DNA of 64,000 nt from CAMCXE01 sp036520615 (GTDB lineage: Bacteria; Pseudomonadota; Gammaproteobacteria; Pseudomonadales; Cellvibrionaceae). Of the stretch, positions 28,008 through 36,984 are shown one piece after another (within the stretch, counting starts at the first letter, position 1; each line of letters begins with the position of its first letter). Under the pieces are notes generated by a model. That model was not told the DNA's origin and ran no database searches. It saw only the letters and a list, made by a program, of their open reading frames with translations. Location of the stretch: the NCBI GenBank assembly GCA_036520615.1, contig DATDJI010000080.1, forward strand, positions 1-64,000. The letters run 5' to 3'. A program made the position numbers and the translations under genes.

Positions 28008-28297
28008 GAATACCTCGGCCAATGTAATAGTTGAAAGCGACCATTAGGGCGGCTGTGGTTTAACAATAAACGGCGCCGTAAGGTTTTTAAAAAGCCACGC
28101 AATTTTTAATTATCGGCAGTATCAGACGTTCAAACTTCCGACTTAATCTGCAGCTTTAATAGCAAGTGTATGCGAGATCCCGCCGATCTGCTCGATAATT
28201 ATTAAGGCGCCAACATTGCTGTAAAAAATATCGCAGCCTAAATTTAAATGCTGTGCGAGACTTAATTAATTATTTTTTAATGCTGCACTACAGCGAA

Positions 28298-29326
28298 TCA
28301 ACTGGCCGATAAATAACGGGCAATTAATTCATTGGCGTCATCCCAGGGTTTTTCCATCTGCAATTGAGCCAGCGGCAGCGTACATTGGCCTTTCAAAGCT
28401 ACAAGCCGCCCGGTTTTTGGGTTGTTGATTCCCTCTAAAAAATCCAGTACAGCATGGGCGTGCTTAGGTTGATTACACACTAAAATTCCGTCGCAGCCAG
28501 CTTCTAACGCCATCTGCGCCCGCGCCGGGTAATCACCGGCAAATGCAGCGCCTGCCATCGATAAATCATCGCTAATAATAACGCCGCTAAATGCCAGTTC
28601 TGTGCGTAAAAAATCCTGCAGCCAGGTGCGTGAAAAGCCCACCGGTTTGTGATCCAGCGCGGAAAAAATAATGTGTGCGGGCATAACTGCGGCAAGCTTC
28701 GGCAGTAGTGCGCGAAATGGAATTAGGTCGCGCTCTTCGATGGCCTGCAGCGGCCGCGAATCCGCGGGCAATTCCAAGTGGCTGTCCGCTTTAACGCTGC
28801 CATGACCGGGAAAATGTTTGCCGCAACTGTGCATTCCCGCGCGCAGCATCCCTTCAACAAACGCACTGCTCAAAGCTGCTACGTGAGCGGCGACTTCGCT
28901 GAAAGCGCGATCGCCAATTACTCTGCTGTAATGGCTGTCTACATCTAGTACTGGAGCAAAGCTCAAATCTATACCTACGCCCAACACCTCGCTTGCCATT
29001 AGCCAACCTAATTGCTCGGCTAAACGGCAGGCTAATTCTGCGTCACTAGTGTAGAGCGCGCCTAAGCACCCCATCGGCGGAAGCCGGGTAAAGCCGTTTT
29101 TTAAACGCTGCACGCGGCCGCCTTCTTGGTCTACGCAGAGTAATAATTGCGGGTTTATCTGCGCTATGTGGCGGGTTAATTCGGCAACCTGTTTGGCGTT
29201 ATCAATATTACGGCTGAAAAATATAACCCCGCCCACCTGGGGGTGAAGCAATACTTCGCGCTCCTGCACGCTTAATTCATAAGTTTCCACATCGAGAATA
29301 ACTGGGCCAGTAGAGGAGATACGCAT
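28298..29326 (-). CDS. nagZ: Beta-N-acetylhexosaminidase NagZ (GH3)
   Basis: NagZ removes GlcNAc from 1,6-anhydro-muropeptides in cytoplasmic peptidoglycan recycling. The 342-residue protein has GGVIFFSRNI, DQEGGRVQRLK, the GKHFPGHG motif with its catalytic His, and SDDLSMAGA containing the nucleophile Asp, all hallmark GH3 NagZ motifs. ATG 29326 (MRISSTGPVILDVETYEL) matches the family N-terminus. An upstream start at 29458 would add a 44-residue leader without family support. The lexA gene diverges from its 5' side. Confidence 0.94.
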   Translation of the reverse strand: MRISSTGPVILDVETYELSVQEREVLLHPQVGGVIFFSRNIDNAKQVAELTRHIAQINPQLLLCVDQEGGRVQRLKNGFTRLPPMGCLGALYTSDAELACRLAEQLGWLMASEVLGVGIDLSFAPVLDVDSHYSRVIGDRAFSEVAAHVAALSSAFVEGMLRAGMHSCGKHFPGHGSVKADSHLELPADSRPLQAIEERDLIPFRALLPKLAAVMPAHIIFSALDHKPVGFSRTWLQDFLRTELAFSGVIISDDLSMAGAAFAGDYPARAQMALEAGCDGILVCNQPKHAHAVLDFLEGINNPKTGRLVALKGQCTLPLAQLQMEKPWDDANELIARYLSAS

Positions 29327-29520
29327 GTATAGATCTATTAAATAGGTAGAAAAAGACCACGGCAGTGCATGGGCGCCAGGTGAAAATAGGCCCACATCAT
29401 TGCCAGAGCAGAACTCCTTGTCAATCGAGTACGCGGCAAAATAGCGGGTGGAATGCATGGTTTTTACCCAGCTTTGAACGCTGAGAGATCTTGATAAAAA
29501 TGCTTGCGCCGATAAAACTA

Positions 29521-29536
29521 CTGTATATAATCACAA
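29521..29536 (+). promoter_or_regulatory. SOS box 1 upstream of lexA
   Basis: CTGTATATAATCACAA fits the LexA operator CTGT-N8-ACAG with one mismatch. It is the first of two boxes, arranged as in the Escherichia coli lexA promoter, and predicts autoregulation of lexA-sulA. Confidence 0.75.
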
Positions 29537-29539
29537 GTG

Positions 29540-29555
29540 CTGTATAAACAACCAT
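29540..29555 (+). promoter_or_regulatory. SOS box 2 upstream of lexA
   Basis: CTGTATAAACAACCAT resembles the second, less perfect box of lexA promoters (right half CCAG in E. coli). It begins 3 bases after box 1 and ends 16 bases before the lexA start. Confidence 0.6.
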
Positions 29556-29571
29556 GCCTGTGGGGCGCCCA

Positions 29572-30174
29572 ATGCTCAAGCTTACTTCTCGCCAGCAACA
29601 AATTTTTGAACTCATTAAAGATCAAATAGACACGACCGGCTACCCCCCAACGCGAGCGGAAATTGCGCAAATGCTTGGCTTTAAATCCGCCAATGCTGCC
29701 GAAGAGCATATTAAGGCATTGGCTCGCAAAGGCGTGATTGAAGTAGTAGAAGGTGCATCCCGTGGTATTCGCCTGCCTGATCATGAACGCGGTATTCCTA
29801 TCGTTGGCCGCGTCGCGGCGGGCAATCCAATTCTTGCCGCACAGCATATTGAAGAGTATTGCCCAGTACCGGAATCTTTTTTCCATCCTCGCGCCGACTA
29901 TTTTTTACGTGTAACAGGTATGAGTATGAAAGATGCGGGCATCTTAGATGGGGATTTGCTCGCTGTGCATGCAACGTCTCAAGTGCACAATAACGATATT
30001 ATTGTTGCCCGCATTGAAGATGAAGTCACCGTTAAACGTTTTCGTCGTGAGCGCAATCGCTCCATCGTAGAACTTTGGCCGGAAAATCCAGAATTTAATG
30101 TTATTCACGTAGATTTAAGGGATCGCAATTTCTCCATTGAAGGATTGAGTGTCGGCGTTATTCGTAGGGGGTAA
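29572..30174 (+). CDS. lexA: SOS repressor LexA
   Basis: This 200-residue repressor of the DNA-damage regulon has an N-terminal winged helix (MLKLTSRQQQIFELI, PPTRAEIAQMLGF, NAAEEHIKALARKG). The autocleavage site is A83-G84 (GRVAAGNPI), and the S24 protease domain has catalytic S118 (VTGMSMKDAGI) and K155 (VTVKRF). An upstream in-frame ATG at 29554 overlaps the second SOS box and was rejected. Two LexA boxes precede the gene. sulA follows after 3 bases, forming a lexA-sulA operon as in Pseudomonas. Confidence 0.97.
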   Translation: MLKLTSRQQQIFELIKDQIDTTGYPPTRAEIAQMLGFKSANAAEEHIKALARKGVIEVVEGASRGIRLPDHERGIPIVGRVAAGNPILAAQHIEEYCPVPESFFHPRADYFLRVTGMSMKDAGILDGDLLAVHATSQVHNNDIIVARIEDEVTVKRFRRERNRSIVELWPENPEFNVIHVDLRDRNFSIEGLSVGVIRRG

Positions 30175-30177
30175 TTT

Positions 30178-30564
30178 ATGGCAACGCAAACAGCGGCAAA
30201 CACACAATCTAATATCGGTATTACAGAAGTTGTTTTACCCGGCGCCGAGGATTCTCTCGCGTTAATTTTACCTATGCTCGCGCACTTGAGTCGCACCTGC
30301 GCTGATAGATGGTTCACCTGGATTGCCCCTAAAGGTGTGCATCGAGATATGCTGATGGAATATGGTTTTGATCTAACGAAGCTGCGCTTAGTGCATGTTA
30401 AAAATGCCGAGGAAGCGTTGTGGGTGTGCTGGGATGCGCTGGTGGCAGGAAATAGCCAGACGGTGGTAGCAAGCCCCGGGCGCCTTTCGGAAAAAACCAT
30501 TCGCGCATTGGAGTGCGCAGCTCTGCGCGGTAATAGCCAAGGTTTATTAATTCGATATCGCTAG
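30178..30564 (+). CDS. sulA: SOS-induced cell division inhibitor SulA
   Basis: This 128-residue protein resembles SulA, which binds FtsZ and blocks septation during DNA damage. Conserved features are TEVVLPG near the start, LILPMLAHLS and CADRWFTWIAP at about 41-51, and the RecA-like beta strand QTVVASPGRLSEKTIRALECAA. It begins 3 bases after the lexA stop, so it shares the lexA SOS boxes. Sequence identity to E. coli SulA would be low. The assignment rests on the WFTWIAP region and operon position. Confidence 0.87.
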   Translation: MATQTAANTQSNIGITEVVLPGAEDSLALILPMLAHLSRTCADRWFTWIAPKGVHRDMLMEYGFDLTKLRLVHVKNAEEALWVCWDALVAGNSQTVVASPGRLSEKTIRALECAALRGNSQGLLIRYR

Positions 30565-30581
30565 GTTCCCAGGACTAATTT

Positions 30582-30929
30582 ATGAAATATCAAGGTAGTT
30601 GTCATTGCGGCCAAGTCGCTTTTGAAGTCGACGGAGAAATTCAAGGTTTAACGGCGTGCAATTGTTCCATTTGTCAGCGCAAAGGCTCGCTATTATGGTT
30701 TGTCCCTAGGGCGCAGCTGACATTAACAACAGACCAATCTGCGATGGCGACCTATACATTTAACAAACATGTTATTCAGCACCATTTTTGTCCTCACTGT
30801 GGCATTCATCCATTTGGTGAGGGCACATCACCTAATGGCGAATTGATAGCGGCAGTTAATGTGCGTTGTTTGGAGAATGTGGATATAGATCAATTTCCTG
30901 TCCACCACTTTGATGGGCGCGCTATTTAA
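30582..30929 (+). CDS. GFA-family (CENP-V-like) zinc protein
   Basis: This 115-residue protein has the GFA/CENP-V fold: CHCGQVAFEVDG, CNCSICQRKGSLLWF and HHFCPHCGIHPFG supply the Cys ligands for two zinc ions. The family is named after a glutathione-dependent formaldehyde-activating enzyme, but most members, including this short single-domain form, have no proven substrate. It lies 17 bases after sulA in the same direction and may be cotranscribed with the SOS operon, although a functional link to DNA damage is not evident. Confidence 0.88.
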   Translation: MKYQGSCHCGQVAFEVDGEIQGLTACNCSICQRKGSLLWFVPRAQLTLTTDQSAMATYTFNKHVIQHHFCPHCGIHPFGEGTSPNGELIAAVNVRCLENVDIDQFPVHHFDGRAI

Positions 30930-31227
30930 TATCCTAGTGGCTTTATATTGCCGTGTAGTGGCGTGCAATGAGGGTGTAGGTAATAGCTTTATTGATTTCG
31001 ATAATTTCTCGCATCAATAATAAATAACGTTTTATTTGGCTCCGTCCTAATGGTGCCTGCAGTGCATCACTTTACTAAATCATTTCGGCGAAATTATTTA
31101 TTAATTGTGGTAAGGCATAAAATAATTGCCAGCCTATTATGCCTGGATTGTCGATATCGCTGATTTTAATGCGGGACTGCGTCTTCCTTGAAGCAAAATG
31201 TTATTTAACAAGAAGAATTAATTTTTA

Positions 31228-33645
31228 TTAAATGGCAGGTGGGTTTGTTTCGCGAGCAAAAACTCGGTGTTTCGCCAAGGCGGTTTTAAATTCATTTAAT
31301 GCCGCAGGCAGGTTCGCAGGGGTTGCGATGATAATTCCAGTGTCCTTAGTGCCGTCTGGCAATGTAGAAGGTATGGCGGCTTGGGTTAATAAATTCACGC
31401 CGCTGCCAATGGCCAGCAGAGGTTTACAATGGCGATATTGTTGCCGTAAAAAATCCAAGCTATGGGCATTTTTTGATAGTTCCTGAATCGCAGCGTCGCT
31501 GTCAGCAATGATAACTGCGTCATATAGCACTGGTGGGCCTGCTTCTAAAGAGATTTCAATATCCAACGTATCACCGTTCAACCCTTTAATTCTACCCAAA
31601 TGGCAGCCGACTAAACGCGGTACGGCGCCTTCTGCAAGTAAGTCTGCATAAAGATCTTTTATGCTTTCTGTTTCAACACCATGGCCGACTAAAATAGCTA
31701 CGCGTTTTGTGCGAATGCCCGTTTGCCCAGGGCGAAATAGCAACGAAAGCGCAGGCGATACAGGATAGGTTGGTGTGGGCAAATTGGACGCTAATGGCAT
31801 AGGTGCAGGTACGAACATACCTAAACCCTGCGCAACACCGCTGGCTAAATTATCATTAATATTGGCCAGTAGAGATAATACCCGCTCTCGAATGGCAGGC
31901 ACTTGCACACGGGTTAATTCAAAGCGAAATGCAGCAATAATATGTGTTTGTTCAACTTCTGACTGGCTATTCCAAAATAATTGCGCTTGCGAATAATGAT
32001 CAGAAAATAATTCAGGATTACCGCGCACTTTATCTTCTGCTGCTAAAGGTTGCGGATAACTCACATACCCGGCCATACCGGCTTGAAATGGACAGCCGCC
32101 ACCGAGGGAATTCGGCTCGTAATTAACCCGCCCTCTGTGAATGGTTTGTCGATGCATGCCGTCGCGCTGATTATTATGAACGGGTGCGATTGGAGAATTA
32201 ATCGGGATTTCGTGGAAATTGGGCCCGCCTAACCGACTAATTTGTGTATCCACGTAAGAATGAATGCGCCCTTGTAACAAAGGGTCGTTGGTAAAATCTA
32301 TACCTGGAATTACATGTGCCGTACAGAAGGCAACCTGCTCGGTTTCAGCAAAAAAATTATCTGGGTTGCGGTTTAATGTCATTTTCCCAACCGGTGTTAC
32401 CGGAACTAATTCTTCCGGTACTATTTTAGTCGGGTCTAAAACATCAAATGGAAATGATTCGGCTTCTGCTTCGGTAAAAATTTGTAAGCCTAATTCCCAT
32501 TGTGGAAATGCACCGGAGTCAATCGCTTCCCATAAATCGCGGCGGTGAAAATCTGGGTCCGCACCGACTATTTTCGCGGCCTCATCCCACACCAGCGAAT
32601 GAGTACCCGCAAGCGGAGTCCAGTGGAATTTACAAAAAACCGATTCCCCCAACGCATTTACTAAGCGAAATGTGTGTACACCAAAGCCCTGCATAGTGCG
32701 GTAGCTGCGCGGAATCGCTCGATCGGACATTTGCCATAACAGCATATGGGCCGACTCTGGCATTAATGATACAAAATCCCAAAACGTATCGTGGGCACTG
32801 GAGGCCTGCGGCATACCATGATGGGCTTCTGTTTTTACCGCGTGTACGAGGTCGGGAAATTTCATTGCATCTTGAATAAAAAACACGGGAATATTATTTC
32901 CCACTAAATCCCAGTTTCCTTCATCGGAATAAAATTTCACGGCAAAACCGCGCACATCTCTTACGGTATCAGCCGAACCGCGCTCACCTGCTACAGTTGA
33001 AAAGCGTACAAATACAGGTGTGCGTTTACCTGCTTCGGAAAATACCGTCGCACGGGTGATGGCACTTAAATTTTGATAAGACTCGAAATAGCCGTGCGCG
33101 GCGGAGCCACGTGCGTGTACAACGCGCTCGGGAATACGCTCATGGTCAAAATGGGTTATTTTTTCGCGTAAAATAAAATCTTCTAAAGCTGTGGGGCCGC
33201 GCAAACCCACTTTTAATGAATGTTGATTATCCGCTATGGGCACACCCTGATTAGTCGTAAGTACGCGGCCCGTTGCATCTGATCGCACGCGATCAAGCGA
33301 TCCTATAGTCGCATTTTCACCGGTAAGCCCAATGCCGTCGCCGGTTTTTGCAGAGGCTTCAGTTTCGGACGAAGTACTCGCCCCCACTAACGGTGAGCTG
33401 GGATCATGGGTAACACCGCAAGTAGGGGTGCGAGACGCGTCGCCATATTCGTGAGATTTGTTTTCATTAAATATCGTTTCAGCCGATAGCGCTTGAGTGC
33501 CAGCATTTTTTTCCAGCAGCTGATCTGCGATAGGGTTATTGACGCCGATATCGCTAGGCGGCGTAGATGTCGAGGGCCCAGATACGGTGTTTAATATTGA
33601 GCCTGCGCCGCTTACTGACGTAGGTGGTTTTTTTCGATTAGGCAT
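31228..33645 (-). CDS. katE: Large-subunit catalase HPII, KatE type
   Basis: This 805-residue heme catalase is of the large-subunit clade. After an extended polar N-terminus of about 160 residues come the distal His region VVHARGSAAHGYFE, the conserved RFSTVAGERGSADTVRD and the GNNIPVFFIQDA core. A C-terminal flavodoxin/DJ-1-like domain of about 150 residues follows (RVAILVGHGVETESIKDL through ATPANLPAALNEF). E. coli KatE has 753 residues, so the N-terminus here is longer and rich in Ser/Thr. It is cytoplasmic, stands alone, and complements katG at 13.7-15.9 kb. Confidence 0.96.
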   Translation of the reverse strand: MPNRKKPPTSVSGAGSILNTVSGPSTSTPPSDIGVNNPIADQLLEKNAGTQALSAETIFNENKSHEYGDASRTPTCGVTHDPSSPLVGASTSSETEASAKTGDGIGLTGENATIGSLDRVRSDATGRVLTTNQGVPIADNQHSLKVGLRGPTALEDFILREKITHFDHERIPERVVHARGSAAHGYFESYQNLSAITRATVFSEAGKRTPVFVRFSTVAGERGSADTVRDVRGFAVKFYSDEGNWDLVGNNIPVFFIQDAMKFPDLVHAVKTEAHHGMPQASSAHDTFWDFVSLMPESAHMLLWQMSDRAIPRSYRTMQGFGVHTFRLVNALGESVFCKFHWTPLAGTHSLVWDEAAKIVGADPDFHRRDLWEAIDSGAFPQWELGLQIFTEAEAESFPFDVLDPTKIVPEELVPVTPVGKMTLNRNPDNFFAETEQVAFCTAHVIPGIDFTNDPLLQGRIHSYVDTQISRLGGPNFHEIPINSPIAPVHNNQRDGMHRQTIHRGRVNYEPNSLGGGCPFQAGMAGYVSYPQPLAAEDKVRGNPELFSDHYSQAQLFWNSQSEVEQTHIIAAFRFELTRVQVPAIRERVLSLLANINDNLASGVAQGLGMFVPAPMPLASNLPTPTYPVSPALSLLFRPGQTGIRTKRVAILVGHGVETESIKDLYADLLAEGAVPRLVGCHLGRIKGLNGDTLDIEISLEAGPPVLYDAVIIADSDAAIQELSKNAHSLDFLRQQYRHCKPLLAIGSGVNLLTQAAIPSTLPDGTKDTGIIIATPANLPAALNEFKTALAKHRVFARETNPPAI

Positions 33646-33729
33646 AATGACCTCTGCATTAAAAGTGGGAGATGGCGTATTCGGAAATTTCAGAACAATT
33701 CATAAAAAATAGCTTTGGTTTGTAGCTTC

Positions 33730-34380
33730 TCATCTTCCGGTTTCTGAATGCGGCGCATCAACCGGTTTTGACTCAGGAGAACCCTGCTGGCGTAAATAAA
33801 TGGATAAAAACACAATCGATGCAATCGATAAGAATTCACTCTGCCAATTTTGCAAAGATTCAAACCAGAATTTGTTTTCTGAAAAAACATTAAAAAATGT
33901 GAGCGATTTATGTTCCTTATCATTTATCTCAAGCATCGTGCCGTAGGCATGTAATAAAAATGACACGGCGAACAGTAAAATAAATGCGATGGTTAATGAG
34001 TGTTTATAGAGCTTTAACCAAACGCCGCCACGGCGCACTGGCCAAGGTGCATTAGGATGCGCTCGCGGTTCTTTTTCCACTTCTTCTGGCTCGTCCAAAC
34101 ATTTAGATTCGGATGAGCCTTTTTGATACAAAAAAATTGTCAGTGCTACATATAAGGCCATTTGTAAAAATTCGCTTTCCCAATTTTCAAATGTCGCCTC
34201 TACGAAATGCCCGGATTGCAAATAACCTTTAAAATCTTGTACGGGTAGGCGATGTTCTATGCGCTCGATATTATCTTCTTGCCATCCCGTATAGGCTTGG
34301 CCACCCCAGGTGAGGAACATAAATATAAGAAAAACAATTAGTAAACCGTTGTTTTTAAAAAAAGAGTGTCGCGCAGTCAT
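33730..34380 (-). CDS. DUF6766 family membrane protein with an internal duplication
   Basis: The protein is about 216 residues with four predicted membrane helices. It opens with FFKNNGLLIVFLIFMFLTWGGQAYTGW, quoted here in part as FFKNNGLL and LTWGGQAYTGW, a pattern I associate with DUF6766. The two halves are related: FENWESEFLQMALYVALTIFL, then YQKGSSESK in the first, and LQNWQSEFLSIASIVFLSIYL, then RQQGSPESK in the second. Start options at 34419, 34386 and 34380 differ by up to 13 residues. The last has the best-spaced ribosome site. The gene lies downstream of the acyltransferase and upstream of katE. Function is unknown. Confidence 0.78.
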   Translation of the reverse strand: MTARHSFFKNNGLLIVFLIFMFLTWGGQAYTGWQEDNIERIEHRLPVQDFKGYLQSGHFVEATFENWESEFLQMALYVALTIFLYQKGSSESKCLDEPEEVEKEPRAHPNAPWPVRRGGVWLKLYKHSLTIAFILLFAVSFLLHAYGTMLEINDKEHKSLTFFNVFSENKFWFESLQNWQSEFLSIASIVFLSIYLRQQGSPESKPVDAPHSETGR

Positions 34381-34419
34381 GGCCATTCCGCACCGTATTA
34401 GGTTCCCCACGGTAAACAT

Positions 34420-34953
34420 GCGGTGTTAATTGTTCTGTGCGTTAAGGCACCAAACAGGGTGCACCCGGTTGGCGTATACGTTTAAAGGTGCATCGAATTT
34501 AGGGCTGTGGCATTACGAATAGCGGGTGGGGGTGATAGCGGCGGGTTTAAAATGAGTTCTTCGGTCCCTGTGCCACGGAGAGAAGAGTTAAAGCGCATAA
34601 TTTTTGGTGTCAGTCCATTTAAACACGCAAGGATTACGTATTTTAATTAATTTTTAATTTTTTCTCAGTTCCTAATTTGCGTCTCTTCTAGATGAGAAAA
34701 TAGCTGCGGGTGTAGAGGTGTAAATTAAAGATTATCTTTCCAGCATAATGTTTTATAAGGTAATGATTGGGTTGGGGCGCGGTTTTACTTCAGCTTGCTG
34801 TACGTTAAGGTGCGCGCACACGCAAGAGCGGCGTCTATGAATTCAAACAATAACCGGGCAGCGCGAGTAGGTACAAATATTAACGATTTGGGAATTTTAA
34901 TAGCACTCAATTGGTGTCCAGGGTGCGAACACATTAATCAGCGCGTGACACAT
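34420..34953. other. Intergenic region between the DUF6766 and acyltransferase genes
   Basis: About 530 bases are AT-rich, with no supported gene. A weak plus-strand frame at 34795-35022 has no domain and overlaps the acyltransferase 3' end. Promoter elements for the DUF6766 gene must lie at the left end, but none is distinctive. Confidence 0.45.
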
Positions 34954-36171
34954 TCATCTGCTTTTGCGTACAAAATCAATCTGGAATATTCGAGTTATTA
35001 TATTTTTGTGCGGTATGGGTAGTGTGCTGGCTGTTGTGGCCGTATAACGCGCGCGAATTATCATGAACGGTGTTTCCACACATTTGAATAGTAGCCAACC
35101 TGCGAATACGCTTAGCCCCATAATTATGCTAATGCCGAGAGGTGTGTGGCTATTGATATTCATTTGAGCCAACGGTGCTATGAGTAATTTAAATAGGGGT
35201 TTGTGGATTAAATAGATGGCATAAGACCACAGAGCTATTTGCGCTGCTCCGGGTACGTGCCATTTGGCCAAAACACTGTTTGGCGCTAGCGCTGCGCAAG
35301 TTATAAGAGCAAAACTCAGCGCCAAAATAGAATACCCCAACGTACTGAGCAAAAAATTAAAGCCTGCTGTATCTTGATGATGACAATGCGGAAAGGCATA
35401 AATCAAAATCCCGAATATAATAACACCCGTTGCTAGAATTAAATTGGCTCGGTTAAGCAGCCAATTAAATGCCTGCGCATGAAAGTTTTTCAGTACGGCG
35501 ATGGCTATGCCTGGTAAAAGCTCATCAAATCGCGTAAAGCTTGAATAATAAATATGTTGATAATAATCGCCGAAGCTCATGGACGATTGCCCGTAGCTAA
35601 ACCATGCAACCATACGCGCGGCTAAACCTAGGCTCATGCCGATGATGATAATGAGCCATGCCCACAAGGCCTGTCGTTTAGCGCCGGCAATTAGCATAAA
35701 AATTAAAGGTACAAGCAAATAAAACTGCTCTTCAATACATAAAGACCAAGAGTGGGTAAACGTCGCCATAGGGCGGAATGAAAAATTCTGCGTAAACGTT
35801 AAAAATTGCCACCAGGGCGCGGTAGCAATTCCGGTTAATGTATCCGAGCAGATAAAATACAGCAGGCATACGGCGTAATAGTTTGGCAGCGTGCGCAATA
35901 AACGCCGCATGTAGAATTGCCGAAGAGAGAAGGTATCTTTTTGGGTGATTACTTGCAGAATTTGATTGCAGATTAAATAACCGCTCAATACAAAAAATAA
36001 ATCCACACCCATCCAGCCGATTTGCGTGATGTAGCCGAATGTGTCTTCGTTTGATACGACCACTTTGTAGTGGTAAAGCAATACGATAATAATGGCTAGA
36101 GCGCGTAAACTATCTAAACCGGCTAGGCGGTGGCCGTTTATGGGTATGGGTTTTGGTTCGTTAAATGGCAT
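34954..36171 (-). CDS. OafA/YrhL-type membrane acyltransferase (acyltransferase 3)
   Basis: This 405-residue protein has about ten membrane helices. The family signature is at the N-terminus: LAGLDSLRALAIIIVLLYHY near residues 17-36 (R of SLRA and the terminal His), then GWMGVDLFFVLSGYLI and FYMRRLLRTLPNYY. SWSLCIEEQFYLLVPL near 145-160 holds the conserved Glu. Such enzymes O-acetylate or acylate surface polysaccharides, peptidoglycan or small molecules. The substrate here cannot be told from the sequence. No glycan biosynthesis cluster is adjacent. Confidence 0.9.
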   Translation of the reverse strand: MPFNEPKPIPINGHRLAGLDSLRALAIIIVLLYHYKVVVSNEDTFGYITQIGWMGVDLFFVLSGYLICNQILQVITQKDTFSLRQFYMRRLLRTLPNYYAVCLLYFICSDTLTGIATAPWWQFLTFTQNFSFRPMATFTHSWSLCIEEQFYLLVPLIFMLIAGAKRQALWAWLIIIIGMSLGLAARMVAWFSYGQSSMSFGDYYQHIYYSSFTRFDELLPGIAIAVLKNFHAQAFNWLLNRANLILATGVIIFGILIYAFPHCHHQDTAGFNFLLSTLGYSILALSFALITCAALAPNSVLAKWHVPGAAQIALWSYAIYLIHKPLFKLLIAPLAQMNINSHTPLGISIIMGLSVFAGWLLFKCVETPFMIIRARYTATTASTLPIPHKNIITRIFQIDFVRKSR

Positions 36172-36984
36172 TTGGTCGTTTTTTGTTTCTATGTGGATGT
36201 GTATTTATTAAAGCCCGGGCTAACTTTGCGTCGTGTACTGCGAACTGCTTGGAGCATGTATGCGTATCCTATAATTAAAAGACGCTTGGCAATAGTTCTC
36301 GCGCAGATTTTTTCCACTTATGTTAAGCCGCGCAAGGCTATGTATCGTATCAAACTATTAAGGATTATTTTCATCGTAGTGAAAGGATTATAGGCGCAAC
36401 TGAGTATTAAGTATTACGACGAATCCGAGTTTGAATACGGTGTCTTATAAATACCGTTTATAGAGATTTATTAAACTCGGCCAGCACAGAGGGAATGGTA
36501 CACATGCCGATTTAACTGCTTCTTTTTAAAAAATGCCACCGCATGTTAAAACCCGGTGGCCGCATGGCGCATAAGGATCTGCATTTTTGCGCACTCAAAG
36601 TATAAGCACGCTAAAGACCCCTTAAGCCAGCATGTAAATAAAATGTATACCTATAGCGGCCATTATCGAACACTCGTGGATATGTTGGCGGCTTTAGGTG
36701 AAGCTTTGGGCCAGTTTAAACAAATACCTATCGAGCATTATAAACACAGTATGGATGAAGTCTGGATTCCCAATGTTAACGCCAATCGAGATTATTTATA
36801 GAAACTGACCAGCTTTAAACATGCGCGGGAACTTAAGTTGTATTTAAAAGCAATTTTATTTTTATTTCGGCAGAATATTTTCAACCTGCATATGGTATCA
36901 GCTACCAAAGTTGATTAGTGATACGCGCAAGGAGCAAACCGTGACCATACTGATAACACTGCAGGGTATTTAATCGAGACATTT
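36172..36984. other. Low-coding region upstream of the patatin-like gene
   Basis: About 800 bases hold only short frames. One (36643-36801, about 52 codons, MYTYSGHYRTLVDML) begins with ATG but lacks a ribosome site and has no recognised domain. A strong ribosome site (aaggag, 36929-36934) is followed by GTG 36941, which opens an 10-codon frame ending in TAA, out of frame with the patatin-like reading frame. This suggests an eroded 5' end of that gene. Confidence 0.45.

Noticed and set aside
29554..29571. Upstream ATG as the lexA start
   Set aside because: It overlaps the second SOS box and adds residues absent from the family N-terminus.
34795..35022. 75-codon plus-strand frame
   Set aside because: Overlaps the end of the acyltransferase gene antisense and has no recognisable feature.
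36130..36393. 87-codon plus-strand frame at the acyltransferase 5' end
   Set aside because: Antisense to the acyltransferase N-terminus, with a weak start and no domain.
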